This document shows, in pieces, positions 55,703 to 63,377 of a DNA stretch of 64,000 nt. This stretch comes from an uncultured Collinsella sp. GTDB taxonomy: Bacteria > Actinomycetota > Coriobacteriia > Coriobacteriales > Coriobacteriaceae. Numbering within the stretch: the stretch's first letter is position 1; every line of letters begins with the position of its first letter. The notes beneath the pieces were generated by a model. It had not been told where the DNA came from and did no database searches. It saw only the letters and a program-made list of their open reading frames with translations. Position numbers and translations under genes: made by a program. The stretch lies in assembly GCA_959019775.1 (NCBI GenBank), contig CAUEPS010000006.1:1-64000 (forward strand). Reading direction: 5' to 3'.

Positions 55703-56480
55703 CGCGCTGCTTGAGCGCCTGGCGGCACCTCCCATGCGTACCACGCAGGAGCGTTACCGCCACGAGCTCAAGTACCTCATTAACGAGGGCGAGCACGCCG
55801 CGCTGGCCTGTCGCATGGCGCCTGTCTTTAAGCTGGACAAGCATGCGCGGGCGGGCGGTTACACCATTCGCAGCCTGTACTTTGACGACTACTGCAACTC
55901 GGCCTACGAGGAAAAAGACGCCGGTATTCTCATGCGCAAAAAGTATCGCGTGCGCATCTATAACGGCGGCGACAAGGTGATTAAGCTCGAGCGCAAAAAG
56001 AAGTACGGCAGCTGGATCTACAAGGAGGACGCGCCGCTCACGCGCGACGAGTTTGAGCAGATCCTGGCCGGCGACTACGACTTTTTGCTCAGGAGCCCCC
56101 ACCAACTCTGCCGTGAGTTCTACATCGAGTGCATCTGCAATATGATGTGCCCGCGGACCATTGTGGATTACGAACGCGAGCCGTGGGTGATGGACGAGGG
56201 CACGGTGCGTATAACGTTTGACATGAACGTGCGTGCCGCGGTGGGTAGCTTTGACATCTTTGACTCGACCTTGCCCGCACTGCCTGTGCTGGAGCCCGGC
56301 AAGCTGGTGATGGAGGTCAAGTTTACGGAGTTTTGCCCGCAGCTGGTGCGCGATATGGTGCCGCCGGGCGCGGCCGAGCTTACGGCGGTCTCCAAGTACT
56401 GCCTGTGTTACGAAAAGACCGCCTACCTACGCGGTTTTAACTACTGGGAATCGGATTTTGAGAACCGAGGGGATATTTAG
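55689..56480 (+). CDS. VTC-domain (polyphosphate polymerase-like) protein
   Basis: This 263-residue protein starts at ATG 55689, overlapping the CotH stop; an in-frame ATG at 55734 would start at MRTTQERYRHELKYLI. The triphosphate-tunnel fold is visible: RYRHELKYLI, YTIRSLYFDDY, RKKYRVRIYN, VIKLERKKKYG, IVDYEREPW, VRITFDMNVRA and KLVMEVKFTEF, with alternating Lys/Arg and Glu lining the tunnel. Eukaryotic VTC4 makes polyphosphate from ATP; bacterial members are less studied. It sits between CotH and DUF4956, an often seen triad. Confidence 0.9.
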   Translation: MRRASALLERLAAPPMRTTQERYRHELKYLINEGEHAALACRMAPVFKLDKHARAGGYTIRSLYFDDYCNSAYEEKDAGILMRKKYRVRIYNGGDKVIKLERKKKYGSWIYKEDAPLTRDEFEQILAGDYDFLLRSPHQLCREFYIECICNMMCPRTIVDYEREPWVMDEGTVRITFDMNVRAAVGSFDIFDSTLPALPVLEPGKLVMEVKFTEFCPQLVRDMVPPGAAELTAVSKYCLCYEKTAYLRGFNYWESDFENRGDI

Positions 56481-56483
56481 ACC

Positions 56484-57149
56484 ATGAGCACCAGGGACTT
56501 TTTTAAGAACTCCGTCTTGGAGGCGTTTGGTCAGGTCGACCCTGCCAAGATCGGCCTGTCGCTGCTCGTTGCGCTCGCCATGGGCATCCTGATCTATTTC
56601 GTGTACAAGCGCTTCTTTACCGGCGTGGTGTATTCGCGCAGTTTTGCCGTGACGCTTGTGGGCATGTGCGTGCTTACCTGCATGGTCACACTCGCGATCT
56701 CGACCAACGTGGTCATCTCGCTCGGTATGGTCGGTGCTTTGTCCATCGTCCGCTATCGTACGGCGGTCAAGGACCCGCTCGACCTGTTGTATCTGTTTTG
56801 GGCGATTACCACGGGCATTACGGCGGGCGCCGGAATGTATGCGCTCGTGGGGCTCACGGCGGTGGTCATCGTGGTGATGATCGCCGGCTTTGCGAGCCAC
56901 CAGGACAAGGCGCGCGTGTACATGATGGTCATCCACTACACGGGCCAGACCACCGGCGATGATATCGTGCGTGCGTTTGGCCGCACCAAGTTTACGGTGA
57001 AGTCCAAGACCATGCGCGGCGACAAGGTGGAGATGGCCGTCGAGGTGTTCTCGGACGGCGTTGACATGCCCTATGCGGACGCGATCCGTGCGCTCGACGG
57101 CGTAGAGGATCTGACGCTCATCCAGTACAACGGCGAGTACCACGGCTAA
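56484..57149 (+). CDS. DUF4956 membrane protein
   Basis: This 221-residue protein starts at ATG 56484, three bases after the VTC gene. Helices span about residues 22-40, 52-90 and 110-138, enclosing the conserved loop MVGALSIVRYRTAVKDPLDL, a hallmark of DUF4956. A cytosolic ~80-residue alpha/beta C-terminal domain follows (ARVYMMVIHYTGQ to GVEDLTLIQYNGEYHG). DUF4956 genes commonly accompany VTC and CotH genes, so it is probably the membrane partner of the VTC protein. It is the last gene of the operon. Confidence 0.9.
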   Translation: MSTRDFFKNSVLEAFGQVDPAKIGLSLLVALAMGILIYFVYKRFFTGVVYSRSFAVTLVGMCVLTCMVTLAISTNVVISLGMVGALSIVRYRTAVKDPLDLLYLFWAITTGITAGAGMYALVGLTAVVIVVMIAGFASHQDKARVYMMVIHYTGQTTGDDIVRAFGRTKFTVKSKTMRGDKVEMAVEVFSDGVDMPYADAIRALDGVEDLTLIQYNGEYHG

Positions 57150-57155
57150 CTTGGT

Positions 57156-57179
57156 TCCGGCGTTCTGACGAACGCCGGA
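57156..57179. terminator. hairpin at the end of the Pel operon
   Basis: TCCGGCGTTC pairs perfectly with GAACGCCGGA around TGAC, 6 bases after the last stop codon. There is no T-run, so it may be a transcript-end stabiliser rather than a full terminator. Confidence 0.5.
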
Positions 57180-57310
57180 CTGCTCGACGCTGCGCACGCA
57201 TCTGCCGGGCGATCTGCCGCTCAAACCGTCGCTCGCGTACATGAAGTACGCGTCGCTCCTCTTTCGCGGCACCTCGCCACGGCAGCTGCGCGCTCGCTGA
57301 CGTTTGCTTG
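57180..57310. other. structured intergenic stretch, possible dispersed repeat
   Basis: The region has no gene. It contains the palindrome CGCGTAC-ATGAA-GTACGCG (57236-57254) and several GC-rich inverted motifs. It looks like a noncoding repeat element, but no second copy occurs in this window. Confidence 0.3.
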
Positions 57311-57383
57311 ACCTGGGCTGTTGAAATGATCCATGTGGCTCGTCCCATTTGCTCAATTTGCCGGTATGGGTTGGGTATCATTG

Positions 57384-57397
57384 TGAAAGCGATTTCA
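57384..57397. promoter_or_regulatory. LacI-type operator upstream of the regulator gene
   Basis: TGAAAGCGATTTCA is a palindrome with the central CG typical of LacI/GalR operators. It ends 15 bases before the regulator start, consistent with autoregulation. Confidence 0.7.
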
Positions 57398-57412
57398 ATG
57401 ACAGGGGTGCTT

Positions 57413-58393
57413 GTGGTAAAGATGAAAGATGTGGCCGAGCTGGCGGGCGTTTCGAGCGCCGCCGTCTCGCGCTACCTCAACGGTGGATATATCTCGGCGG
57501 ACAAGGCCGAGCGCATTAAGCAGGCGATTGAGCTGACCGGATACGTGCGGTCCAGCCAGGCTCGCGCGCTGCGCACCGGCTCTACCAAGCTCATCGGCGT
57601 CATCGTGCCCAAGATCAACTCGGAATCCGTGAGCCGCATTACCGCCGGCATCGGCCAGGTGCTCGGTCGTCGTGGCTACCAGATGTTGCTTGCCAATACC
57701 GACAATGCCCCCGATCGCGAGCTCGAATACCTCGATTTATTCCAAAACCACCCGGTCGATGGCATTGTGCTGGTAGCAACCATGATTACCGACGAGCACC
57801 GTCGGGCGATTGAATCGTGCCGCGTGCCTATCGTGCTGATCGGTCAGAATGTTGAGGGCGCGGCTTGCGTCTACCATGACGATTACGAGGCTGCCTTTGA
57901 GCTGGGCCAGGCGCTCGCGGGTCGGGTAGATGGCAAGATCGCCTACATTGGAGTTACTGAAGAAGACCGCGCGGCTGGTTATGACCGCCGTCGCGGTTTT
58001 GAGGCCGGATTGCGCGCCGCGGGCAACCCGCTCGATGCCGCCTTGATTTGCCTGGGCTCGTTTACGCTCGACTCGGGCTATGGTGCGGCGCGTGAGCTGC
58101 TTTCCGTCGCTCCCGATGTTTCGTTTATCGCCTGCGCGACCGACACCATGGCGGCGGGCGCGCTGCGTGCCATCGATGAGGTTCGCGGCATGGGCGAGGG
58201 CATACACCGCGTGAGCGGTTTTGGCGACAACGCGTTTTTGCGCGCGCTGACGGGCGGCATTCCTACCGTGCATTATGGGTATCTGACCAGTGGCGTCGAG
58301 GCCACCAGCATGCTGCTCGACACGCTCGATGGCGTGGAGGGGAAGCGCGGTCTCAAGACGATCAAGCTCGGCCATCAGCTTATGAATGTCTAG
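57413..58393 (+). CDS. scrR: LacI-family regulator of the sucrose genes
   Basis: The protein has 326 residues from GTG 57413 (AGGGG upstream); MKDVAEL at ATG 57422 is an alternative start. The N-terminal HTH (KDVAELAGVSSAAVSRYLNG) and hinge helix region (SSQARALRTGSTKLIGVIVP) are canonical, followed by a periplasmic-binding-like sensor domain (DGIVLVATMI, IAYIGVTEEDRAAGYDRRRG, FIACATDTMAAGALRAI). It lies directly upstream of a PTS transporter and a GH32 hydrolase, and matching operators occur before both itself and the transporter. ScrR in other bacteria responds to fructose or its phosphate; the symbol rests on context. Confidence 0.87.
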   Translation: MVKMKDVAELAGVSSAAVSRYLNGGYISADKAERIKQAIELTGYVRSSQARALRTGSTKLIGVIVPKINSESVSRITAGIGQVLGRRGYQMLLANTDNAPDRELEYLDLFQNHPVDGIVLVATMITDEHRRAIESCRVPIVLIGQNVEGAACVYHDDYEAAFELGQALAGRVDGKIAYIGVTEEDRAAGYDRRRGFEAGLRAAGNPLDAALICLGSFTLDSGYGAARELLSVAPDVSFIACATDTMAAGALRAIDEVRGMGEGIHRVSGFGDNAFLRALTGGIPTVHYGYLTSGVEATSMLLDTLDGVEGKRGLKTIKLGHQLMNV

Positions 58394-58481
58394 GCTCTGG
58401 GCACGTCTGCCTGCCTCTGAGGCCCCTGTTTTTGCCATAAAACTACCATTCGCCGGCTTTTTCCTACCGTTCACCCTACTA

Positions 58482-58495
58482 TGAAAACGATTACA
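58482..58495. promoter_or_regulatory. operator 1 upstream of the sucrose PTS gene
   Basis: TGAAAACGATTACA fits the LacI-family consensus and also the CcpA cre pattern. An identical copy lies 26 bases downstream. Confidence 0.7.
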
Positions 58496-58507
58496 GACAT
58501 ATGAAAC

Positions 58508-58521
58508 TGAAAACGATTACA
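58508..58521. promoter_or_regulatory. operator 2 upstream of the sucrose PTS gene
   Basis: This is an exact second copy of TGAAAACGATTACA, 26 bases after the first, placing both on nearly the same helix face if two or more turns apart. It ends 57 bases before the transporter start codon. Confidence 0.7.
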
Positions 58522-58577
58522 GTGTAAGTGTCAAAGATGGCCGGGTGCACATGCGCCCGTTGGAGGAAAGGGAAGTC

Positions 58578-59978
58578 ATGGACTACCGCAAATCAGCGCA
58601 AGAGGTGCTCGACAACATCGGTGGCGCCGGCAACGTTGTTTCGGCCGCGCACTGCGCCACGCGTCTGCGCCTGGTGATTGCCGATAACGCCAAGGTCGAC
58701 AAGGAGGCCCTCGAGAATATCGACGGCGCTAAGGGCGTCTTTGAGGCCCAGGGCCAGCTCCAGATTATTTTTGGCACTGGCACCGTCAACAAGGTCTACG
58801 ACGAGTTCATTGCGCTCAGCGGCGTCGAGGCTGCCACCAAGGCCGAGGTCAAGGAGGCCGCGGCGCAGCAGCAGAACATCTTTATGCGTGCCATTAAGGT
58901 GCTCGGCGACGTCTTTGTCCCCATCATCCCCGCCATCGTGGCTTCGGGCCTGCTGCTGGGCATTATGAGTGCCCTCAACTTTATGGCCTCCAACGGCTTT
59001 ATCGCGCTCGACACCAATAACTTTATCTACAAGATTGCCGACCTGGTCTCGGGAACGTCCTTTGGCATCCTGCAGATCCTGATCGGTTACTCCGCCGCTA
59101 AGGCCTTTGGAGCCAACCCGTATCTGGGCGCCGTCGTCGGTGGTGCGTTCATCAACTCCTCGTTGCAGAGCGCCTACACGGTTGCCTCCGAGGGCGTGCA
59201 GACCATGGTCAACGTCATTCCCGGTATGTACAGCTTTGAGTGGGTCGGTTATCAGGGCCACGTGATCCCCATCGTTATCGCCTGCGCCATCCTCGCCTTC
59301 TTGGAGAAGCGCCTCCACAAGGTTGTCCCCGAGATGTTCGACCTCTTTGTGACCCCGCTCGTCTCGGTGTTCGTGACCGTGCTCGTGACTCTCGTTGCCG
59401 TCGGCCCCATCTTTGTCTGGGCTGAGAACGCCATCCTCGGTCTGATCCAGGCCCTGCTCACCCTGCCCTTCGGCATCGGTTCCTTTATCGTCGGCCTGTT
59501 CTATGCTCCCACGGTCGTTACCGGTATCCACCAGATGTACACCGCCATCGACCTGGGCCAGCTCGCCCAGTACGGCGTGACTTACTGGCTGCCCATCGCC
59601 AGTGCCGCCAACATCGCCCAGGGTGGTGCCGCGCTCGCCGTTGCATTTAAGACCCGCGATGCCAAGATCAAGGGTCTGGCGCTTCCTTCGGCCCTGTCCG
59701 CCTTCATGGGCATTACCGAGCCTGCCATCTTTGGTGTGAACCTGCGCTTCTTTAAGCCCTTCATCGCCGGCTGCATCGGCGGCGGTTGCGGTGCCCTGGT
59801 CTGCGCGCTCACTTCGCTGGCCGCCTCCGGCACGGGCGTTACCGGTATCTTCGGTATCCTGCTGTGCCTGGCCCAGCCCGTGCAGTACGCGATCATGTTT
59901 GCGGTCGCCACGCTGGTTTCCTTTGCTGTCTCGTTTGTCCTGTACAAGGACGAGCCCAAGGCTTCCGAGCAGGCCTAA
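58578..59978 (+). CDS. scrA: PTS sucrose-type EIIBC transporter
   Basis: The protein has 466 residues from ATG 58578 behind GGAAAGGGAAG. The EIIB domain (1-90) has the phosphorylated Cys26 in SAAHCATRLRLV. The EIIC domain (~105-460) has about ten membrane helices, with IPAIVASGLLLGIMSALNFM and GITEPAIFGVNLRFF, the sugar-binding motif of the Glc-family EIIC group. There is no EIIA domain, so a separate EIIA must supply the phosphate. Sucrose as substrate is inferred from the neighbouring GH32 enzyme; trehalose or other beta-glucoside relatives use similar proteins. Confidence 0.9.
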   Translation: MDYRKSAQEVLDNIGGAGNVVSAAHCATRLRLVIADNAKVDKEALENIDGAKGVFEAQGQLQIIFGTGTVNKVYDEFIALSGVEAATKAEVKEAAAQQQNIFMRAIKVLGDVFVPIIPAIVASGLLLGIMSALNFMASNGFIALDTNNFIYKIADLVSGTSFGILQILIGYSAAKAFGANPYLGAVVGGAFINSSLQSAYTVASEGVQTMVNVIPGMYSFEWVGYQGHVIPIVIACAILAFLEKRLHKVVPEMFDLFVTPLVSVFVTVLVTLVAVGPIFVWAENAILGLIQALLTLPFGIGSFIVGLFYAPTVVTGIHQMYTAIDLGQLAQYGVTYWLPIASAANIAQGGAALAVAFKTRDAKIKGLALPSALSAFMGITEPAIFGVNLRFFKPFIAGCIGGGCGALVCALTSLAASGTGVTGIFGILLCLAQPVQYAIMFAVATLVSFAVSFVLYKDEPKASEQA

Positions 59979-60084
59979 GAGCTTTTGATTGAGGAACACC
60001 CGTGGGCTGTATGCTCGCGGGCGTTTCCCGTATCTGGTGCCGATCTCTGGCGCCTTGTAACTTTCGATCCGTTAGGACTTTGAT

Positions 60085-61614
60085 ATGTCTAATGCACTTG
60101 GTCGCGATCTTGCAAAGCTGGTCGCCGCTGTTGACGCCGCCGCCTCTGAGTGCGGTCATGGCGCGTATGGCCAGCGCTTTCATATTATGCCGCCGGCGGG
60201 TTGGCTCAACGACCCCAACGGTCTTTGCCAGGCCGATGGCGTGTTTCACGCGTACTTCCAGTATGCCCCGTTTGATGTGAACGGCGGCGTCAAGATGTGG
60301 GGCCATGCCACGAGCCGCGACCTTATGAAATGGGAATATGTTGGCGCGCCGCTGCTTCCCGACGAGCCGTTCGACTGCCATGGCGTGTATTCGGGCTCGG
60401 CATTGGTCGAGGACGGTCGCATTCGCGTGCTCTATACCGGCAACGTTAAACTCCCCGATGCGGACGGCGTCTTTGACTATGTCAACTCCGGCCGTCGCGC
60501 CGACACCGTGTATGTCGAGAGTGTCGATGGACAGACGTTCAGCCAAAAGCGCGTGGTGCTGGCGTCTGAGGATTATCCCGAGGATTTGACCTGCCACGTG
60601 CGCGATCCCAAGGTGTGGCGCGATGAGGCTGGTCGCTATCACATGGTGCTGGGCGCGCGTCGTCGCGTAGACGGGCCGCATATCGAGAGCCGTTTTTGTG
60701 CGATGCACGGCGAGGGTGCCGGGCGCGATGTGGGTGAGATCCTGGTGTATGGCTCGGCCGATATGCTGAGCTGGGAGCTCGAGAGCCGTGTGTCTGCGCC
60801 CGAGCGCTTTGGGTTTATGTGGGAATGCCCCGGCTATATCGAGCTCGATGCGAATGGCGATACCGCTGCATTTTTGTCGTTCTCACCCCAGGGCCTCGAG
60901 GGCGGCCGTTGGGACCGCGGCAACGTATACGCTGCTGGCTACATGCCTGTAACGGGCGACATTGCCGGTGGTTACGGTGCCTATGAACTGGGTGAGTTCC
61001 GCCTGTGGGATGCCGGCTTTGATTTCTACGCACCGCAGGAGTTTACGGCCGAGGACGGTCGCCACATTCTGGCCGGCTGGATGGGCATGCCCGATGAGCC
61101 GACCTACGGCAACGACCCCACCGTGGTGTGCGGCTGGCAGCACTGCATGACAGTGCCGCGTGAGCTTACAGCCGGTGCCGACGGCGTGGTACTGCAGCAG
61201 CCTGCGCGCGAGATTGAGCATCATTATGCCTCGGTGCGTGTGGGGGAGGGCTCGTTGGAGGTTGCCGGCGATACCTGCTTTGACGTTGTTGTTGACGGTG
61301 CCGACGACGCGTTTACCGCGACCGTTGATGGCGAGCTGAAGCTGGCGTTTATGCCCGCCGAGGGCGAACTGCCCTCGCGCTTTGAGATGCGATTTACTGA
61401 TGAGAGTCGCGCTTCTGCCGGCTGCGGGCGTACCGTGCGCTGGGAGCCCGTCGACGAGGTGCGCAACGTGCGCATTGTTGGCGATGTTTCTTCGGTCGAG
61501 GTATTTGTCAACGAAGGTGCGCTTGTGTTCTCCACGCGCATCTACCCTGCGACCTATGGCGTGTCCGTTGACGCCGCTGGCGCGAGCGTGACCTACCACG
61601 AGCTCAACATCTAG
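60085..61614 (+). CDS. scrB: GH32 sucrose-6-phosphate hydrolase
   Basis: This 509-residue cytosolic protein lacks a signal peptide. GH32 motifs: GWLNDPNG (nucleophile Asp43), HAYFQYAPFD, WGHATSRDLMKWE, VRDPKVW (stabilising Asp) and MWECPGYIEL (acid/base Glu). A beta-sandwich domain follows (~365-509), ending VEVFVNEGALVFSTRIYP. It cleaves sucrose-6-phosphate from the PTS to glucose-6-phosphate and fructose. Start ATG 60085 has AGGA eight bases upstream. It lies 106 bases after scrA and is closed by a strong terminator. Confidence 0.93.
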   Translation: MSNALGRDLAKLVAAVDAAASECGHGAYGQRFHIMPPAGWLNDPNGLCQADGVFHAYFQYAPFDVNGGVKMWGHATSRDLMKWEYVGAPLLPDEPFDCHGVYSGSALVEDGRIRVLYTGNVKLPDADGVFDYVNSGRRADTVYVESVDGQTFSQKRVVLASEDYPEDLTCHVRDPKVWRDEAGRYHMVLGARRRVDGPHIESRFCAMHGEGAGRDVGEILVYGSADMLSWELESRVSAPERFGFMWECPGYIELDANGDTAAFLSFSPQGLEGGRWDRGNVYAAGYMPVTGDIAGGYGAYELGEFRLWDAGFDFYAPQEFTAEDGRHILAGWMGMPDEPTYGNDPTVVCGWQHCMTVPRELTAGADGVVLQQPAREIEHHYASVRVGEGSLEVAGDTCFDVVVDGADDAFTATVDGELKLAFMPAEGELPSRFEMRFTDESRASAGCGRTVRWEPVDEVRNVRIVGDVSSVEVFVNEGALVFSTRIYPATYGVSVDAAGASVTYHELNI

Positions 61615-61652
61615 ACGATTCGTCGCATACCGGCGCTATACTGCAGCCGTTG

Positions 61653-61688
61653 CCCACGATGCGGGGAACACCCGCATCGTGGGTTTTT
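61653..61688 (+). terminator. terminator of the sucrose operon
   Basis: A perfect 13-bp stem (CCCACGATGCGGG and its inverse at 61671-61683) with a 5-nt loop is followed by TTTTTG. Confidence 0.92.
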
Positions 61689-61710
61689 GTTTTCGAAGGG
61701 ACGGTGCCGC

Positions 61711-62703
61711 GTGGACGTGCAACAGCTAGAAGATGTCTGGGCTTTGAGAGCCAGCGCGCGTGAGGCGCGTTTTGTCGCTGCCCGGCATGTGCCGGCAGCG
61801 CTGTCGCTGCTGGGAATCGTGCGTCCCGGTGACCGCCTGGTGGCCTTTGCGGATGACTTTACCGAAGCGTTTGCGAGCGGCTTTGATGCCTGCGATGTGG
61901 CTATGGTGGATGAGCCGTCGGCCGCAGCGTTTGCCGCCGCGTCCGAGGGCTTTGCCGGCTCGTTTGATGCCGAGGGACCGCACCTGTGGTGGTTTGTCAA
62001 CTCCATCGGCGGGTTTGGTCTGCGTGTGCCCGACCTTCGTGCTCTGGGGCGCGCGGCTCGCGAGGCACGTGCGCTGCTCGTCGTTGACAACACGGTGGCT
62101 TCCATCTTTGGCTGCGATCCTTTGCGTTTGGGTGCCGTACTGTCGCTCGAGGCGCTCGACCGTGTGTGCGCCGGTGAGGCTCCTCGCAAGCTCGTTGCCG
62201 TATCGGTCGCACGCTCGCAGCTCAAGCGCCATCGTGTGGATGCTGCTGCCGAGTGCGCGCATGCGCTGCTCGAGGGGTGCGGATTGGCCGCACTCGACTT
62301 GTCCTCCGATGAGGCTGAGGTTCTAGAGCACGGGCTTGATACGCTCGACACCCGCATGCAGGCACACTTCGACCGCGCGCGTGCACTGGCCGAGTATTTG
62401 GCCGCGAACGAGATGGTGCGCAACGTGCGCTACCCTGGGCTGAGTTCGCATCCCGACCACGCCATCGCGACCGGCATCCTGGAGCACGGCTTTGGCCCGG
62501 CAGTTGAATTTGACCTGATGGACTGCACCGCGGGCGAATTCTTCAGCATCCTGCCGGATGAATTCCGCACTTCACTCGCAGGCGGCCCAACAACGCGCCT
62601 TTCGGCTCCACGTGGCAAGCAGGGGAGCACCATCCGCCTCTTCGCCGGCACCGACAACCCCCTTGTCGTAGCGTCCACCCTAGACAACGCCCTCCGCAAC
62701 TAG
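61711..62703 (+). CDS. degenerate Cys/Met-metabolism PLP-enzyme-like protein
   Basis: The protein has 330 residues from GTG 61711 behind GAAGGGA. The fold of cystathionine gamma-synthase/lyase is recognisable: LLVVDNTVASIFGCDPLRLG, VRNVRYPGLSSHPDHAIATG, FGPAVEFDL and the RLSAPRGKQGSTIRLFAGTDN end. However, where the family has S-A-T-K with the PLP-binding Lys, this protein reads SLEALDRVCAGE and has no Lys at that place. It is also shorter at the N-terminus (usual length ~380). It may be a non-catalytic paralogue. It is transcribed alone after the sucrose terminator. Confidence 0.7.
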   Translation: MDVQQLEDVWALRASAREARFVAARHVPAALSLLGIVRPGDRLVAFADDFTEAFASGFDACDVAMVDEPSAAAFAAASEGFAGSFDAEGPHLWWFVNSIGGFGLRVPDLRALGRAAREARALLVVDNTVASIFGCDPLRLGAVLSLEALDRVCAGEAPRKLVAVSVARSQLKRHRVDAAAECAHALLEGCGLAALDLSSDEAEVLEHGLDTLDTRMQAHFDRARALAEYLAANEMVRNVRYPGLSSHPDHAIATGILEHGFGPAVEFDLMDCTAGEFFSILPDEFRTSLAGGPTTRLSAPRGKQGSTIRLFAGTDNPLVVASTLDNALRN

Positions 62704-62722
62704 CTAAATCATCTTCAACTCC

Positions 62723-62795
62723 ATAAGTTGCGGTGAAATAGGGATTGGTTTACGGCTTTATCGGCATAAACAGTCCCTATTTCACCGCAACTTAT
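62723..62795. repeat. 73-bp intergenic palindromic element
   Basis: Two perfect 22-base inverted arms (62723-62744 and 62774-62795) enclose 29 bases, which themselves contain a weaker inverted pair (GTTTACGGC with GGCATAAAC). It lies between the convergent PLP-like and ModE-like genes. There is no T-run. It may be a MITE-like or REP-like element, or a bidirectional transcript end. Confidence 0.7.
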
Positions 62796-62833
62796 GAGAA
62801 GGGGTTGTGCAGCTAAAATAGCCCCGTCCCAAA

Positions 62834-63184
62834 TTAGCTACTTTGATTGATGGTGGCGATGAGGGCGTCGGCTTTGGTGGCGATGACGTTGTTGATGTCG
62901 GCCTGCAGCTCCTCGTAGACCGCGATGGCTCTTTCGCCGGCGGGGGTGAGCGTGGATCCGCGGGCTCCGTCGCGCTCGATGAGCTTGCAACCCAGCTGAC
63001 CTTCGGCCTCGTTCACAATGCGCCAGGCCTTGGAATACGCCATGCCCATGCACTTGGCGGCGCGGTTGAGCGAGTGCTCGCGGGCAATACCCTGCAGCAG
63101 CAAGACGCAGCCGTGGCCGAAGACGCCCGGCAAATCTTTGTCGCACGCTTGAATGACCAACTTTGCCGTCGTCTTGTACTCCAT
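62834..63184 (-). CDS. ModE-like winged-helix transcriptional regulator
   Basis: The protein has 116 residues from ATG 63184; GTG 63193 is an alternative with GGGGAG close by. The core GVFGHGCVLLLQGIAREHSL, NRAAKCMGMAYSKAWRIVNE and GAEGQLGCK-like wing (AEGQLGCKLIERD, then GSTLTPAGERAIAVYEEL) match the N-terminal DNA-binding domain of ModE (LysR-type HTH). The molybdate-binding MOP domains are absent, as in many single-domain regulators of this group. No molybdenum genes are in the window, so its targets are unknown. Confidence 0.82.
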   Translation of the reverse strand: MEYKTTAKLVIQACDKDLPGVFGHGCVLLLQGIAREHSLNRAAKCMGMAYSKAWRIVNEAEGQLGCKLIERDGARGSTLTPAGERAIAVYEELQADINNVIATKADALIATINQSS

Positions 63185-63377
63185 ACGCTCCACGTCTCCC
63201 CGCTAAAGTGTTTGCTGGGCAAACGCAAAGCCTGCGTCAAACCCTCGTGTGCTCTTCTTAAATCATGCATTGTAGCAGCCAAAGTGCGTTAAGATACTTC
63301 CCCAGTATTGGGCGCCCAAGGTTGGGCTGGGTCCTACGAGGCCTGCAGCCGACCGGTCGCATGGAAAAAGGAGAAAC

